64,000 nt of DNA from contig NZ_POYJ01000005.1 of assembly GCF_002895435.1 (NCBI RefSeq), positions 62,001 to 126,000 on the forward strand. Direction: 5' to 3'. Below the pieces are notes generated by a model, which was given only the letters and a program-made list of their open reading frames with translations, ran no database searches and was not told the DNA's origin. The position numbers and the translations under genes were made by a program. Of this stretch, positions 8,758 to 17,339 are shown in pieces. Position 1 is the first letter of the stretch; each line of letters starts with the position of its first letter. Origin of the DNA: Aquimarina sediminis (GTDB taxonomy: Bacteria; Bacteroidota; Bacteroidia; Flavobacteriales; Flavobacteriaceae).

Positions 8758-11700
8758 TTAAAATGATAAGTTTAATTTTATACCATGACTAGATGTCGAA
8801 GGAAAATCATAAATTTCAATTCCTTGTATCGCAGTGTTAAACCCAACTTCTGGGTCAAAATTATCTGTATTCTTATGCAGGATAGCCAAATTTCTACCTA
8901 TATAGCTGATGGATGCATTAGAGATTGATAGTTTACTCAATAGGTTTTGGGGGAAGTTATAGGTTAAAGATACTTGTCTTAACTTAACATAACTTCCATC
9001 TACTACCCAATTTTCGGATATATTACCTAACCTTTGATACAAGGTCGCAGGATCTACACCTCTAGAAGCTACATCTGGGTCTAATGTACCCTGTACTACA
9101 GCATCATTTGGTACAAAAACACCATTGCCTCCAGTATAAAAATCTCTTCCTTCTAAGGTTCTAATATCATTACCATTCGTACTTGCTACTCTATCTGTAA
9201 AAGAAAAAACATCTCCACCAGATTTAATATCGATCAAAAAGCTTAAGTCTAGATTTTTGTATGAGAATGAATTATTAATTCCTAATAAGAAATCAGGAGT
9301 CACATTACCAATCACCTTGTTTTCTCCAACTACAGGAAGACCATCGATATCATAAACTAAACGACCTTGCTCATCACGCATAAATGATGGTCCCACCAGG
9401 TCACCATATATATTACCTTCTGTAGCTACCAACCGTATAACATCATTAAATTGCCTCGCTATAATAGTGGTAGGTAATTCTTCTACTAATTTTTCTATTC
9501 TATTCTCGTTTTTACTAAAATTGAAAGCAGTGTTCCATTCAAAGTTTTTTGTTTTTATGGGAGTTCCAGTTAATGCAATTTCTACCCCCTTGTTAGAGAC
9601 TAATCCTGCATTAATTATTTTGCTTTGGGCCCCTGTTGTTGAGGGTAATGAGATAGCCAAAATCTGATTTTTTGTCTCTTTATCATAATAAGTAAGATCT
9701 AATCCTAATCTATTATTAAAAAATTTGGCGTCTAAACCGAATTCATATTCAGATGATAATTCAGCTTTTAGGTCGGCATTAGGAATTATTGTTCCTGGGG
9801 CTGCTCCTTCTTCGGCAGCACCTTGACCCAAAGTAGGATCACCAAAATAGAATATAGAAAGACCATTATAGGCAGCAGAAGATACATTATAGACAGGTCT
9901 TAATCTATATGGTTGCGTTGCATTTCCTGTTTTTGCCCAACTCGCCCTTAATTTTAACAAGTTTATATTCTTATTGTCGATTTTGAAAATTTCATTTAAC
10001 AAAAAACTTGATCCTACCGAAGGATAGAAAAAAGAAAAGTTATCGACAGGTAATGTGGAGCTCCAATCATTTCTTCCAGTCACCTCAATAAAAGCGTAAT
10101 CATTAAACCCAAACTGAACTGAACCAAATAGAGATTGTGATTTAAAATTACTAAATAGTGTACTAGCTCCTTTGGTTCCAAAATTGTTTACAGAAATAAG
10201 TGAAGGATCTAGTAAATTGTCGGCCTGTACAGTAGTTGATTTTAATTTATTCTCAAAACCACTATAACCGAGAGTAGAATTTACCGATATTCTCTCAGTC
10301 AAATAATTAGTATAAGATAATAACAAATCATAGTTAGAAGTAGTAGTTTGTTGTGTGATTTCTCTTAATTGACCTGTAGGTGCATTATCAAAGGCTCCTC
10401 TGGGTTTAAAAATTGAGGCATCATAATTACTCTGATCTTGGGAGTATCTCGCAGTAGCTGATAAGTCTTCTGTAAGTTTATAAGTTGCACTTATTAATCC
10501 AGTATATCTGTTTTTGGTATCTTCATTTAGCTTTGTATTAACAGCATAATATGGATTCATAGTAAATGAGGACCCTCCAAAGTTGTTAGGACTACCATCT
10601 TCATTAACATAATTGGCAGCGAGGTCTGCATTAGAAATACTTCGGGATTTTAATATCAAGGCTCTTACGGTATTTGCTTGTCCATCTGTTATATCAGATC
10701 TGTTAACTGCTGTGTTTTTTATATAACTAATTTTGGCTTGTACTTTTAATTTATCGGTAACATTCGTGTTGGTATTTAATGATAAAGACTGGCGTTTGAA
10801 GTCACTACCGGGTAGAATTGGTTGATTAAATAAATTAGAATAGGATAATCTATAATTTATAATATCAGATCCTCCGGATAAACCTACAGAGTTTATTACT
10901 GTAGCCCCTGTGCGATAAAAATCTTTAAAATCATCTGGGTTAGCACTATATGGAGCGGTTCCTACACCATCAAATCGTAGCTGTTGGCTATTATCTAGTG
11001 CTGGTCCCCAACTACCGGCTCTCGTAATATCATAAATCAACTCACCCGTAGCTACATCATAACGCCCTTGACCATAGCTATTTTGTAATTTTGGTGTTAC
11101 CAGTACATTGTCAAAAGTAACCGAAGAAGATATATCTACTTTAACTTTTCCAGATTTACCACTTTTGGTAGTGATTACGATGACCCCTGCAGAGCCTCTA
11201 TATCCATATAGAGCAGTGGCATTTCCTCCTTTTAATACATTAATACTTTGAATATCATCTGGATTAATATCAGATAGTGCGTTACCATAATCCAGACCTT
11301 CACTAAAATTCCCTTGACCTAAGCTACCTCCATCTAGGATAACACCATCGACTACAATTAGTGCAGAGTTTTGCCCGGGAACCAATGAAGTTATCCCTCT
11401 TACTGTAACGGCAGAAGATCCTCCAACACCAGTACCATTTTGATTAATTTGAACACCTGTTACTCGACCAGAAAGAGTACTTGCCACATTAACACTTCTT
11501 ACTTTTGTTAAATCATCTCCCTGAACAGTTTGTATAGAATACCCTAGTTTTTTTGCTTCTTTTTTAATTCCTAGTGCCGTTACGACTACTTCTTCTAAAC
11601 TAGCAGTATCTTCTTCCATTATTATATCAATAGTTAAAGTATTACCTACAGTTACCGTAGTTGTTTTCATTCCTAAAAATGAAAAACTTAACACATCCCC

Positions 11701-12255
11701 TGTAGAAGCCGTTATGGAGTATTTTCCATCGAAATCTGTCTGTACACCTCTGGTTGTGCCTGATATAATCACATTCACACCAGTCAAAGGCAATCCGCTT
11801 TTATCCTTTACAGTACCATTAATCTCTTGTTCTTGTTCGGGTTTGAGAGGTCCAATTTGATTAGGAGATAAATTATTAGGAGCTTTTTGCTGTATTTTGC
11901 TTTTTATTAAAATTATTTGTCTATCTACAACTTTATAAGTTATACCTCGTTCAACAAACAATTCATCTAGTATTTTATATATCCTTTTGTTTTTAACTTT
12001 AATAGAAACCAAACGGTTTTGATCTATAATACTTTCATTAACCAAAAACTTATACTCGGTTAATGATTCAATAGTTTCTAATACTTCTAAAACTTTTACG
12101 GATTCTAGATTGATGGTGATTTTAGTATTTTGAGAATATGATTCAGCTTGAATTTTAAAAAGAGAAATAAAGGTTAGAATTAGTGTTAATTTCATTTTTA
12201 AATTCAATTTGGGAAGGGTGCATAAACGTAGCCCTTGAATAAAGATTTTTTTCAT
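8758..12255 (-). CDS. SusC/RagA-family TonB-linked outer-membrane receptor with STN domain
   Basis: A 1165-residue outer-membrane barrel. Order of parts: signal segment (~20-38); STN signalling domain (~45-118, KITINLESVKVLEVLETIESL to YKVVDRQIILIK); carboxypeptidase-regulatory-like beta-sandwich (~145-220, INGTVKDKSGLPLTGVNV); TonB-box-like EEVVVTALG; plug domain with the SusC signature GVQINQNGTGVGGSSAVTVR and ALIVVDGVIL; long beta-barrel ending in a terminal Phe (KLNLSF). The STN domain implies that substrate binding is signalled to a periplasmic FecR, encoded immediately upstream. TonB-dependent import of an unknown ligand with the SusD at 7032. Length is normal for the family. Confidence 0.93.
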   Translation of the reverse strand: MKKIFIQGLRLCTLPKLNLKMKLTLILTFISLFKIQAESYSQNTKITINLESVKVLEVLETIESLTEYKFLVNESIIDQNRLVSIKVKNKRIYKILDELFVERGITYKVVDRQIILIKSKIQQKAPNNLSPNQIGPLKPEQEQEINGTVKDKSGLPLTGVNVIISGTTRGVQTDFDGKYSITASTGDVLSFSFLGMKTTTVTVGNTLTIDIIMEEDTASLEEVVVTALGIKKEAKKLGYSIQTVQGDDLTKVRSVNVASTLSGRVTGVQINQNGTGVGGSSAVTVRGITSLVPGQNSALIVVDGVILDGGSLGQGNFSEGLDYGNALSDINPDDIQSINVLKGGNATALYGYRGSAGVIVITTKSGKSGKVKVDISSSVTFDNVLVTPKLQNSYGQGRYDVATGELIYDITRAGSWGPALDNSQQLRFDGVGTAPYSANPDDFKDFYRTGATVINSVGLSGGSDIINYRLSYSNLFNQPILPGSDFKRQSLSLNTNTNVTDKLKVQAKISYIKNTAVNRSDITDGQANTVRALILKSRSISNADLAANYVNEDGSPNNFGGSSFTMNPYYAVNTKLNEDTKNRYTGLISATYKLTEDLSATARYSQDQSNYDASIFKPRGAFDNAPTGQLREITQQTTTSNYDLLLSYTNYLTERISVNSTLGYSGFENKLKSTTVQADNLLDPSLISVNNFGTKGASTLFSNFKSQSLFGSVQFGFNDYAFIEVTGRNDWSSTLPVDNFSFFYPSVGSSFLLNEIFKIDNKNINLLKLRASWAKTGNATQPYRLRPVYNVSSAAYNGLSIFYFGDPTLGQGAAEEGAAPGTIIPNADLKAELSSEYEFGLDAKFFNNRLGLDLTYYDKETKNQILAISLPSTTGAQSKIINAGLVSNKGVEIALTGTPIKTKNFEWNTAFNFSKNENRIEKLVEELPTTIIARQFNDVIRLVATEGNIYGDLVGPSFMRDEQGRLVYDIDGLPVVGENKVIGNVTPDFLLGINNSFSYKNLDLSFLIDIKSGGDVFSFTDRVASTNGNDIRTLEGRDFYTGGNGVFVPNDAVVQGTLDPDVASRGVDPATLYQRLGNISENWVVDGSYVKLRQVSLTYNFPQNLLSKLSISNASISYIGRNLAILHKNTDNFDPEVGFNTAIQGIEIYDFPSTSSHGIKLNLSF

Positions 12256-12328
12256 ATTTTTGTATGATTTTGGTTAATAAAAAATGATTCACGTCGAAAT
12301 GATTCATATTGATTAAATCGTATTGTCG

Positions 12329-12358
12329 AATCGGGAAATACTCCAATATTTCTCGATT
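12329..12358. promoter_or_regulatory. Conserved hairpin between fecR and susC (copy 1)
   Basis: Arms 12329-12340 and 12347-12358 (11 of 12 paired, one wobble), loop CTCCAA, 74 nt upstream of the susC ATG. A very similar hairpin sits in the same place in the second locus (54051-54082), with a compensatory base-pair change beside the loop. Only the + strand carries a T-run after the stem, so it may stop antisense transcription, or act in the susC leader. Confidence 0.6.
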
Positions 12359-12430
12359 TTTTTTACAATACCATTTTATTATTCTTGAAATAGTTTTTGT
12401 CTCATGTTTATATCATAGGCGTAGTATTGA

Positions 12431-13564
12431 TTAATAAATTGGTTTATGTATTGTGATCTTATTTTCTTTAATTGTATAAGAAAAATCTTCGCTATTTTGA
12501 AAAGATATCAGTATTTGCTCTATAGTTTCTATATCAAATTTTGCAAAAAACCGTTGCTCATTTAATGCTGCATAGTTGTTAACAATAACCACATCATAGT
12601 TTCTTTCTAGTATTTTGATAATTTCAGAAAACGATTTTGATTTAAATAGTAACTTTCCTTCGGTCCAGGCTGTATATTCATTAATATCAACTTCATTTAC
12701 ATCAAAACTATTCCCGGATTTATCCCATGTAAATTTGTAACCAGGTTTCAATATGGTAGAAGTATTCGAGTTAAATTGTTCATCTTTTTGATAAACTCCA
12801 ACAGATCCTTCTACTAATACAGTATTTATCTCATTATCTTCTGTATAAGAATTAACATTAAACTTTGTTCCTAAAGCCCGAACATTGATATTTTGAGTAT
12901 TTACAATAAAAGGATGTTCTATATCTTTGGCGATATCAAAATAAGCTTCACCACTCAAAAAAACTTTTCGCTCTTTACCTTTTAAGAACTTAACAGGGTA
13001 TTTTAGCGTACTTCCGGCGTTTAAATGAACGGTAGTGCCATCAGATAGGATAAGCTGTAATTTTTTTCCATAAGGGATTGCCAGTTCGTTGTATTCTAAT
13101 TGTTTTACCTGAGTGTTAGTTGAGGTATTTTTATAGTCTAATTTGTTGCCCTGTTGTACACTTACTACGGTTCCTTCTTTATTGATTATTTTTTCACTTC
13201 CATCTTCCTGAATAACTTTAATATCTCCATTTTCTAATTTTAAAGTAATCATATTATTCTCAACTACTGGTGCATTAGAATTGTTCAAAACATACAGACA
13301 ACTAAGTCCAATTATACCAATAAAAATAGCAGCCCATTTAAGCCAATTTCGAGTATTACGCTTCTGATTATTAATCGTTTTCATTAATTCAGAGTATTCA
13401 TTTTCAATATTTACTTCTTGAGTTGCATAATTGAGATCATAATATTGCTTTATATACTGTTTAAAGAGTTCTTGATTTTCATATTTCTTTAGCCATACAG
13501 ATAAATCATTCATCTCTGATGCACTAATAGTACTGGTGAAATATTTTTCAATTAAGTTTTTCAA
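12431..13564 (-). CDS. FecR-family anti-sigma/sigma-regulator protein
   Basis: A 377-residue inner-membrane protein. The cytoplasmic N-terminus (~1-70) would hold the sigma factor. One transmembrane helix follows (~75-93, WLKWAAIFIGIIGLSCLYV), then the periplasmic FecR domain (~150-265) with NELAIPYGKKLQLILSDGT and LSGEAYFDI, both diagnostic. The C-terminal DUF4974-type region (~310-375, FKSKSFSEIIKILERNYDV) resembles an STN fold. It lies between susC (downstream, same strand) and a divergently read ECF sigma gene (13731), the standard transenvelope signalling arrangement. It should relay SusC occupancy to that sigma factor. Confidence 0.92.
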   Translation of the reverse strand: MKNLIEKYFTSTISASEMNDLSVWLKKYENQELFKQYIKQYYDLNYATQEVNIENEYSELMKTINNQKRNTRNWLKWAAIFIGIIGLSCLYVLNNSNAPVVENNMITLKLENGDIKVIQEDGSEKIINKEGTVVSVQQGNKLDYKNTSTNTQVKQLEYNELAIPYGKKLQLILSDGTTVHLNAGSTLKYPVKFLKGKERKVFLSGEAYFDIAKDIEHPFIVNTQNINVRALGTKFNVNSYTEDNEINTVLVEGSVGVYQKDEQFNSNTSTILKPGYKFTWDKSGNSFDVNEVDINEYTAWTEGKLLFKSKSFSEIIKILERNYDVVIVNNYAALNEQRFFAKFDIETIEQILISFQNSEDFSYTIKENKITIHKPIY

Positions 13565-13730
13565 GGGGGTAAGTTTTTTAAAATTAATGCAATAATTTAT
13601 TGATTAAGCATATAACGGTTATTGATTAAACGTAGAATCTTGTAAAAACCCTTAAAAGAATTTATTTTATTTTTTTTGCATATTTGTAATTCATATCTCA
13701 TAAAAACGTTAAAATTTTGTATTTCTTGGC

Positions 13731-14282
13731 ATGAATGATAATAATTTGGTTATAAGAATTATGAAGAATGATGAAAATGCATTTAGATTAATTTTCAATA
13801 AACTATATAAACCATTATTGGCTTATGTAACTACTTTGACTTATGATACAGATAAAGCCAAGGATATCGTTCAGAATTCATTTATCGTTTTATGGAATAA
13901 ACGAGAAGATCTATTAGAAGAGTCTTCTATAAAGAATTTTCTTTTTACTGTTTGTTACAGACTTTATGTAGATCAATACCGTAAGGATCAAATTAGGAAT
14001 AAAGCACTGGATGAATTAAAAATAAGTGTTTTAAAGGATCATATGGATGAAAGTGATAGTAATGAAAGAGGTTTAAAAACGAAAAAGATACTGGCCGTTA
14101 TAGAAGAGCTTCCTCCAAGATGTAAAGAGATTTTATTGCTAAACAAAAGAGATGGAGTAAAATATAAGGAGATAGCAAAAAAGTTGGGAGTGTCAGTAAA
14201 AACTGTCGAATCTCAAATGAGAATAGCTTTTCAAAAAATTAGAAATAGTTTTAAAAACGAGAAGTTTTTTATATTTATCTAG
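13731..14282 (+). CDS. ECF-type RNA polymerase sigma-70 factor (locus 1)
   Basis: 183 residues. Region 2 (~8-75) contains AFRLIFNKLYKPLLAYV and AKDIVQNSFIVLWNKRE, the core-binding and -10-recognition helices. Region 4 (~115-170) contains ELPPRCKEILLLNKRDGVKYKEIAKKLGVSVKTVESQM, a clear helix-turn-helix. It belongs to the Bacteroidota group associated with FecR partners. Read away from fecR with 166 bp between the two starts. Expected to be released by FecR and to activate the fecR-susC-susD genes, perhaps also itself. The start is the only ATG giving the full region 2. Confidence 0.93.
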   Translation: MNDNNLVIRIMKNDENAFRLIFNKLYKPLLAYVTTLTYDTDKAKDIVQNSFIVLWNKREDLLEESSIKNFLFTVCYRLYVDQYRKDQIRNKALDELKISVLKDHMDESDSNERGLKTKKILAVIEELPPRCKEILLLNKRDGVKYKEIAKKLGVSVKTVESQMRIAFQKIRNSFKNEKFFIFI

Positions 14283-14345
14283 AGTCATTTTCAAGAAATT
14301 ACTTTACAAACCATTGGATTCGTATTAAGTATACTTCAATACAAC

Positions 14346-14380
14346 TGACATGGGATTGTCACACTTGCAATTTATACTTG
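14346..14380 (+). promoter_or_regulatory. TGACA-N6-TGTCA operator plus -7-like box (orphan unit)
   Basis: TGACA-TGGGAT-TGTCA at 14346-14361, then 11 nt, then TATACTTG (14373-14380, 7/8 match to TAnnTTTG). Palindrome and spacing match the sites before the VOC (4309) and GyrI-like (30703) genes. Downstream there is only a 43-codon frame and a strong terminator. Confidence 0.5.
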
Positions 14381-14421
14381 TTTTGTATTATAAAAGATTA
14401 AATAAATTTTTGAGATGAAAC

Positions 14422-14553
14422 ATGAGTAGAGAAAAGGGAAAGGGCATTTATCTTCCTAAAAACGGATCTGAAGTAATTACTGTTCTAGTTTTAGAAATGA
14501 AAAGAAGTATTAATACGTTAAAAAAAGCTTCCCTTTTTGGAAGCTTTTTTTAA
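14422..14553 (+). CDS. Candidate small protein or small-RNA transcription unit
   Basis: A 43-codon frame starting ATG 14422, about 35 nt after the predicted transcription start of the promoter at 14373-14380. The predicted peptide starts MSREKGKGIYLPKNGSEV and is basic; I recognise no family. Its last codons lie inside the terminator hairpin (14511-14560), which argues either for a truncated gene or for a non-coding RNA of about 170 nt instead of a protein. Kept because an apparently regulated promoter and a terminator frame it exactly. Confidence 0.3.
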   Translation: MSREKGKGIYLPKNGSEVITVLVLEMKRSINTLKKASLFGSFF

Positions 14554-14560
14554 CGTATTA
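14511..14560. terminator. Strong terminator hairpin, 22-bp perfect stem
   Basis: 14511-14532 and 14539-14560 are exact reverse complements with a CTTTTT loop. The core AAGCTTCC/GGAAGCTT is followed by T7 on the + strand and mirrored by T7 on the other strand. It can serve both the rightward unit at 14422 and the leftward phosphatidylserine decarboxylase gene only if read in reverse; its position 20 bp past the stop at 14581 fits a bidirectional role. Confidence 0.85.
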
Positions 14561-14580
14561 AATTCTAATTCTGCCTATTT

Positions 14581-15891
14581 TTATCTTGCAGTAGCTATTT
14601 GAGCGTTTACTAGTACCATAGATTGAGATTGTTCATCTTCTTGATTTTTTTGTACAGGTTGAACTACAAAATTTTTGATTGCATTAGGCTGAAATAATAA
14701 ACAAAGGGTCGACCCACCATAGCTAAACCGCCCTAATTCATCTCCTTTTTTAACTTTGGCTCCTTCTGTAATATGCTCACCGAATCTTACCGATGATATT
14801 TCAGTTATACCAATAGGGATAACACAGACTTTGCCAATTACTTCATCATCACTTTGTATGTATACTAAACCACGAGTATTTACCGAGGCTTCATATCCCA
14901 GAGATTCTGTACCTGCACCTGGTTCTTTTTCGCTGTTACGTTGACTAAAAGTTAATCCCTGAACAATTTCTGTTTTAAGAATAGTGCCATCAATCGGAGC
15001 GTGAAATCGATGATAATCATTACCACTTAGAAATGTTTGTACCATATCTCCACCAATAAAATCATTTACATAAGGACTATTGTTTAGAATATTAATAAGA
15101 GAATAGGTTTGTCCTTTAGCCCAAAAATCTGTAGATTTTTGTATGTTGCTGGCGATTTGAAATACACTACCATCATTAGGAGATACAATTACTTTTTTAT
15201 CATCTGGAGCAGAAATCGGTCGTAATTCGGGTTTTATTTCTCTATGAAAGAAAGAATTGTACGAAGTAAAACCAAAATGAGGAGCATTACGATTAGGAAC
15301 AACAAAATTGTCGAGATCTGTATACTTTTGCCCCAGGGGTGATAACCATCCATTTTCTCCTTCATTAAGTACGTATGTTGATTTTTCTGAGTCCAGATAA
15401 TCACACCATTCTTGCAATACTCCGGTAATTGTATCGTTAAAAGCTTCATTTCTAAAAGCACTTTCGCCAGCTTCGGTTGCCATCATTTCTGTAAACAATG
15501 AAGATAAGGGAAAAGTATCTGCACCCGTAAGCCTAGGGTTAGGATTAAATTTTGGGGCTCTATTTATGATATGGTTAATGACTGTTAGTAATTTTTTTAT
15601 TGATGTAATTCTACCAAATGTACCACTTCTGGTTTTTCCTTTTGATTGTTCGAGCATTTGTGTAACGTACATACGTGCGACACCATTTGTTTCTAGAACT
15701 TCTTGCATTTTTAGGACAGAAGGTGAAAATGATATTGTTGTACTATCATCAATTTCTTTTAATATAGTCTCGAGCCAAATGTTTACATGGATACGATGTT
15801 TTTCGGTATACGCTGTTCTAAACCAAAGATCATTGACTTGTTTTTTTGCTGTTGATTCAGCAATTTCTGGTTCACTTGTTGTTGCTTCCAT
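14581..15891 (-). CDS. Phosphatidylserine decarboxylase family protein
   Basis: A 436-residue protein. The C-terminal half matches PSD proenzymes: FTSYNSFFHREIKPELRPI, YHRFHAPIDGTI (catalytic His region), FGEHITEGAKVKKGDELG, and the self-cleavage motif GGST at 392-395, where Ser394 would become the pyruvoyl group. The N-terminal ~170 residues resemble the PSD-associated domain found in non-housekeeping members. No membrane anchor is evident and it is longer than ordinary bacterial PSD (about 220-300), so it may act on a specialised substrate instead of bulk lipid synthesis (inference). It stands alone on the minus strand. Confidence 0.85.
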   Translation of the reverse strand: MEATTSEPEIAESTAKKQVNDLWFRTAYTEKHRIHVNIWLETILKEIDDSTTISFSPSVLKMQEVLETNGVARMYVTQMLEQSKGKTRSGTFGRITSIKKLLTVINHIINRAPKFNPNPRLTGADTFPLSSLFTEMMATEAGESAFRNEAFNDTITGVLQEWCDYLDSEKSTYVLNEGENGWLSPLGQKYTDLDNFVVPNRNAPHFGFTSYNSFFHREIKPELRPISAPDDKKVIVSPNDGSVFQIASNIQKSTDFWAKGQTYSLINILNNSPYVNDFIGGDMVQTFLSGNDYHRFHAPIDGTILKTEIVQGLTFSQRNSEKEPGAGTESLGYEASVNTRGLVYIQSDDEVIGKVCVIPIGITEISSVRFGEHITEGAKVKKGDELGRFSYGGSTLCLLFQPNAIKNFVVQPVQKNQEDEQSQSMVLVNAQIATAR

Positions 15892-16253
15892 TTTATTTTA
15901 TTTATTATAGTTTAGTTATGAGTATTGATGTTACTGCTTATCTTGTTTGCATTACTATTTGCATCATAGAATTAAAGCAGAATGTGAATATTTTAAAGAT
16001 ATGGCTAAGTTGATCAAAACACTATTTCAGTATATTTCATTTAATTTTTTATCGTTTGGATGGTTATTTTACTGGATTTTGGCAAGAGTTTATGTATAAC
16101 CAATTCATAGATTGTTCTGCTCTATTATGTAGTAAATACTAACAGATTTTACTAAACTTTTTTAGCCTTGAAATAGTGGAGAGGTATTGCAATCAATTGT
16201 AACAAAATAGAATATAGCTCGTCGAGAATTTATAAACATAAAAACATTCAATC
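15892..16253. other. Intergenic, divergent promoters expected
   Basis: 362 bp between the starts of two divergent genes. A direct repeat TTTGCAT occurs twice, 14 bp apart (about 15948 and 15962). No clear TAnnTTTG box or long hairpin was found. Confidence 0.5.
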
Positions 16254-16958
16254 ATGAATTCAGATAAAAAAACAGCAAGAATTGCAGGGCTTATTTTTCT
16301 TATACTTATTGGAGCTGGTATCTTCGCAGAATTTTTTGTTCGACAGAAGATTTTTGTGACTGGAGATCCTGCAGCAACAGCAAATAATATTGTTAATAAT
16401 CAATCATTATATAGGATAGGTATTGTTAGTGATTTAGTCATGATCGTTGCTTTTTTCTTTTATCCCTTGATTTTGTCAAAAATCTTCAGAAAAGTTAGTG
16501 AAAACCTAACACGGTTAATGACAATCTCTATTATGATTTCGGTAGGAATACTTTGTATAATGACACTTATTATGATTGCACCTCTTTTATTAACCAGTGG
16601 AGCGGATTATTTAGGAGGGTTTACCTCTGAACAAACCAACGGGCTAACTACTTTTTTTCTTAAACTACACAATAATGGATATTACATATCACAGATATTT
16701 TACGGCTTATATATGTTTCCACTAGGGTATATGATATTGAAATCTGGTCTTGTTCCTAAGTTTATTGGGGTTTTACTTATACTGGGGTGTATAGTTGATC
16801 AAATTGATGTGATCATATACTTTCTTCTCCCGAATACAGAATCTGAACTTTTGCAAAACATTACTATACCTGCAGATCTTGCCGAATTCTCTATGTGTTT
16901 ATGGCTGATTATTATGGGCGTAAGAAAGGTTAAACAAAATACTGCTGTTGCTGTTTGA
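16254..16958 (+). CDS. DUF4386 family membrane protein
   Basis: A 234-residue integral membrane protein with six likely transmembrane helices. The start KKTARIAGLIFLILIGAGIFAEFFVR, then DPAATANNIVNNQSLYRIGIVSDLVMIVAFFFYPLIL, and the later FYGLYMFPLGYMILKSGLVPKFIGVLLILGC are the conserved features of the DUF4386 family. Function unknown for the family. A terminator follows 30 bp after the stop, so it is probably monocistronic and separate from the lodA-like gene. Confidence 0.85.
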   Translation: MNSDKKTARIAGLIFLILIGAGIFAEFFVRQKIFVTGDPAATANNIVNNQSLYRIGIVSDLVMIVAFFFYPLILSKIFRKVSENLTRLMTISIMISVGILCIMTLIMIAPLLLTSGADYLGGFTSEQTNGLTTFFLKLHNNGYYISQIFYGLYMFPLGYMILKSGLVPKFIGVLLILGCIVDQIDVIIYFLLPNTESELLQNITIPADLAEFSMCLWLIIMGVRKVKQNTAVAV

Positions 16959-16988
16959 TTAAAGGATTGAATGTTTAGAAAACATTAG

Positions 16989-17020
16989 AATAGCTTCATT
17001 TCATTGAAGCTATTTTTTTT
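16989..17020 (+). terminator. Intrinsic terminator after DUF4386 gene
   Basis: 10-bp perfect stem AATAGCTTCA/TGAAGCTATT with loop TTTCAT, followed by a run of T. Ends the rightward transcript. The next ~320 bp to 17339 hold no recognisable element; the lodA promoter must lie there but I cannot place it. Confidence 0.85.
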
Positions 17021-17339
17021 TGATATTTTTTACCCTCTCACATCGATGTATAGTATCAGGATGTAATAGGATGCAATATTTTTGAATAAAAACCTTAATT
17101 ATATTTACTCCACAACAATATTAAGGAATGTCAAAGACTTGTTTTTAATCTCAGATTTGTTGGATCCCCAGGAATCTCATTTAGTTTAAAAAAATGTTTC
17201 TGTATGAATATCTCCTTTTCAATTAGCTATCAAAGGCTGATGAATACAAAATTGGAATGTAGTAAGGACTTCAATTTCTTATGAAGAATCAGAAAAACAA
17301 TTCTTTCAATCATTAAAAAAATTAAAACATAATTATAAA

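Noticed and set aside
12155..12346. 63-residue frame on the - strand
   Set aside because: Overlaps the start of susC in another frame and runs through the conserved hairpin.
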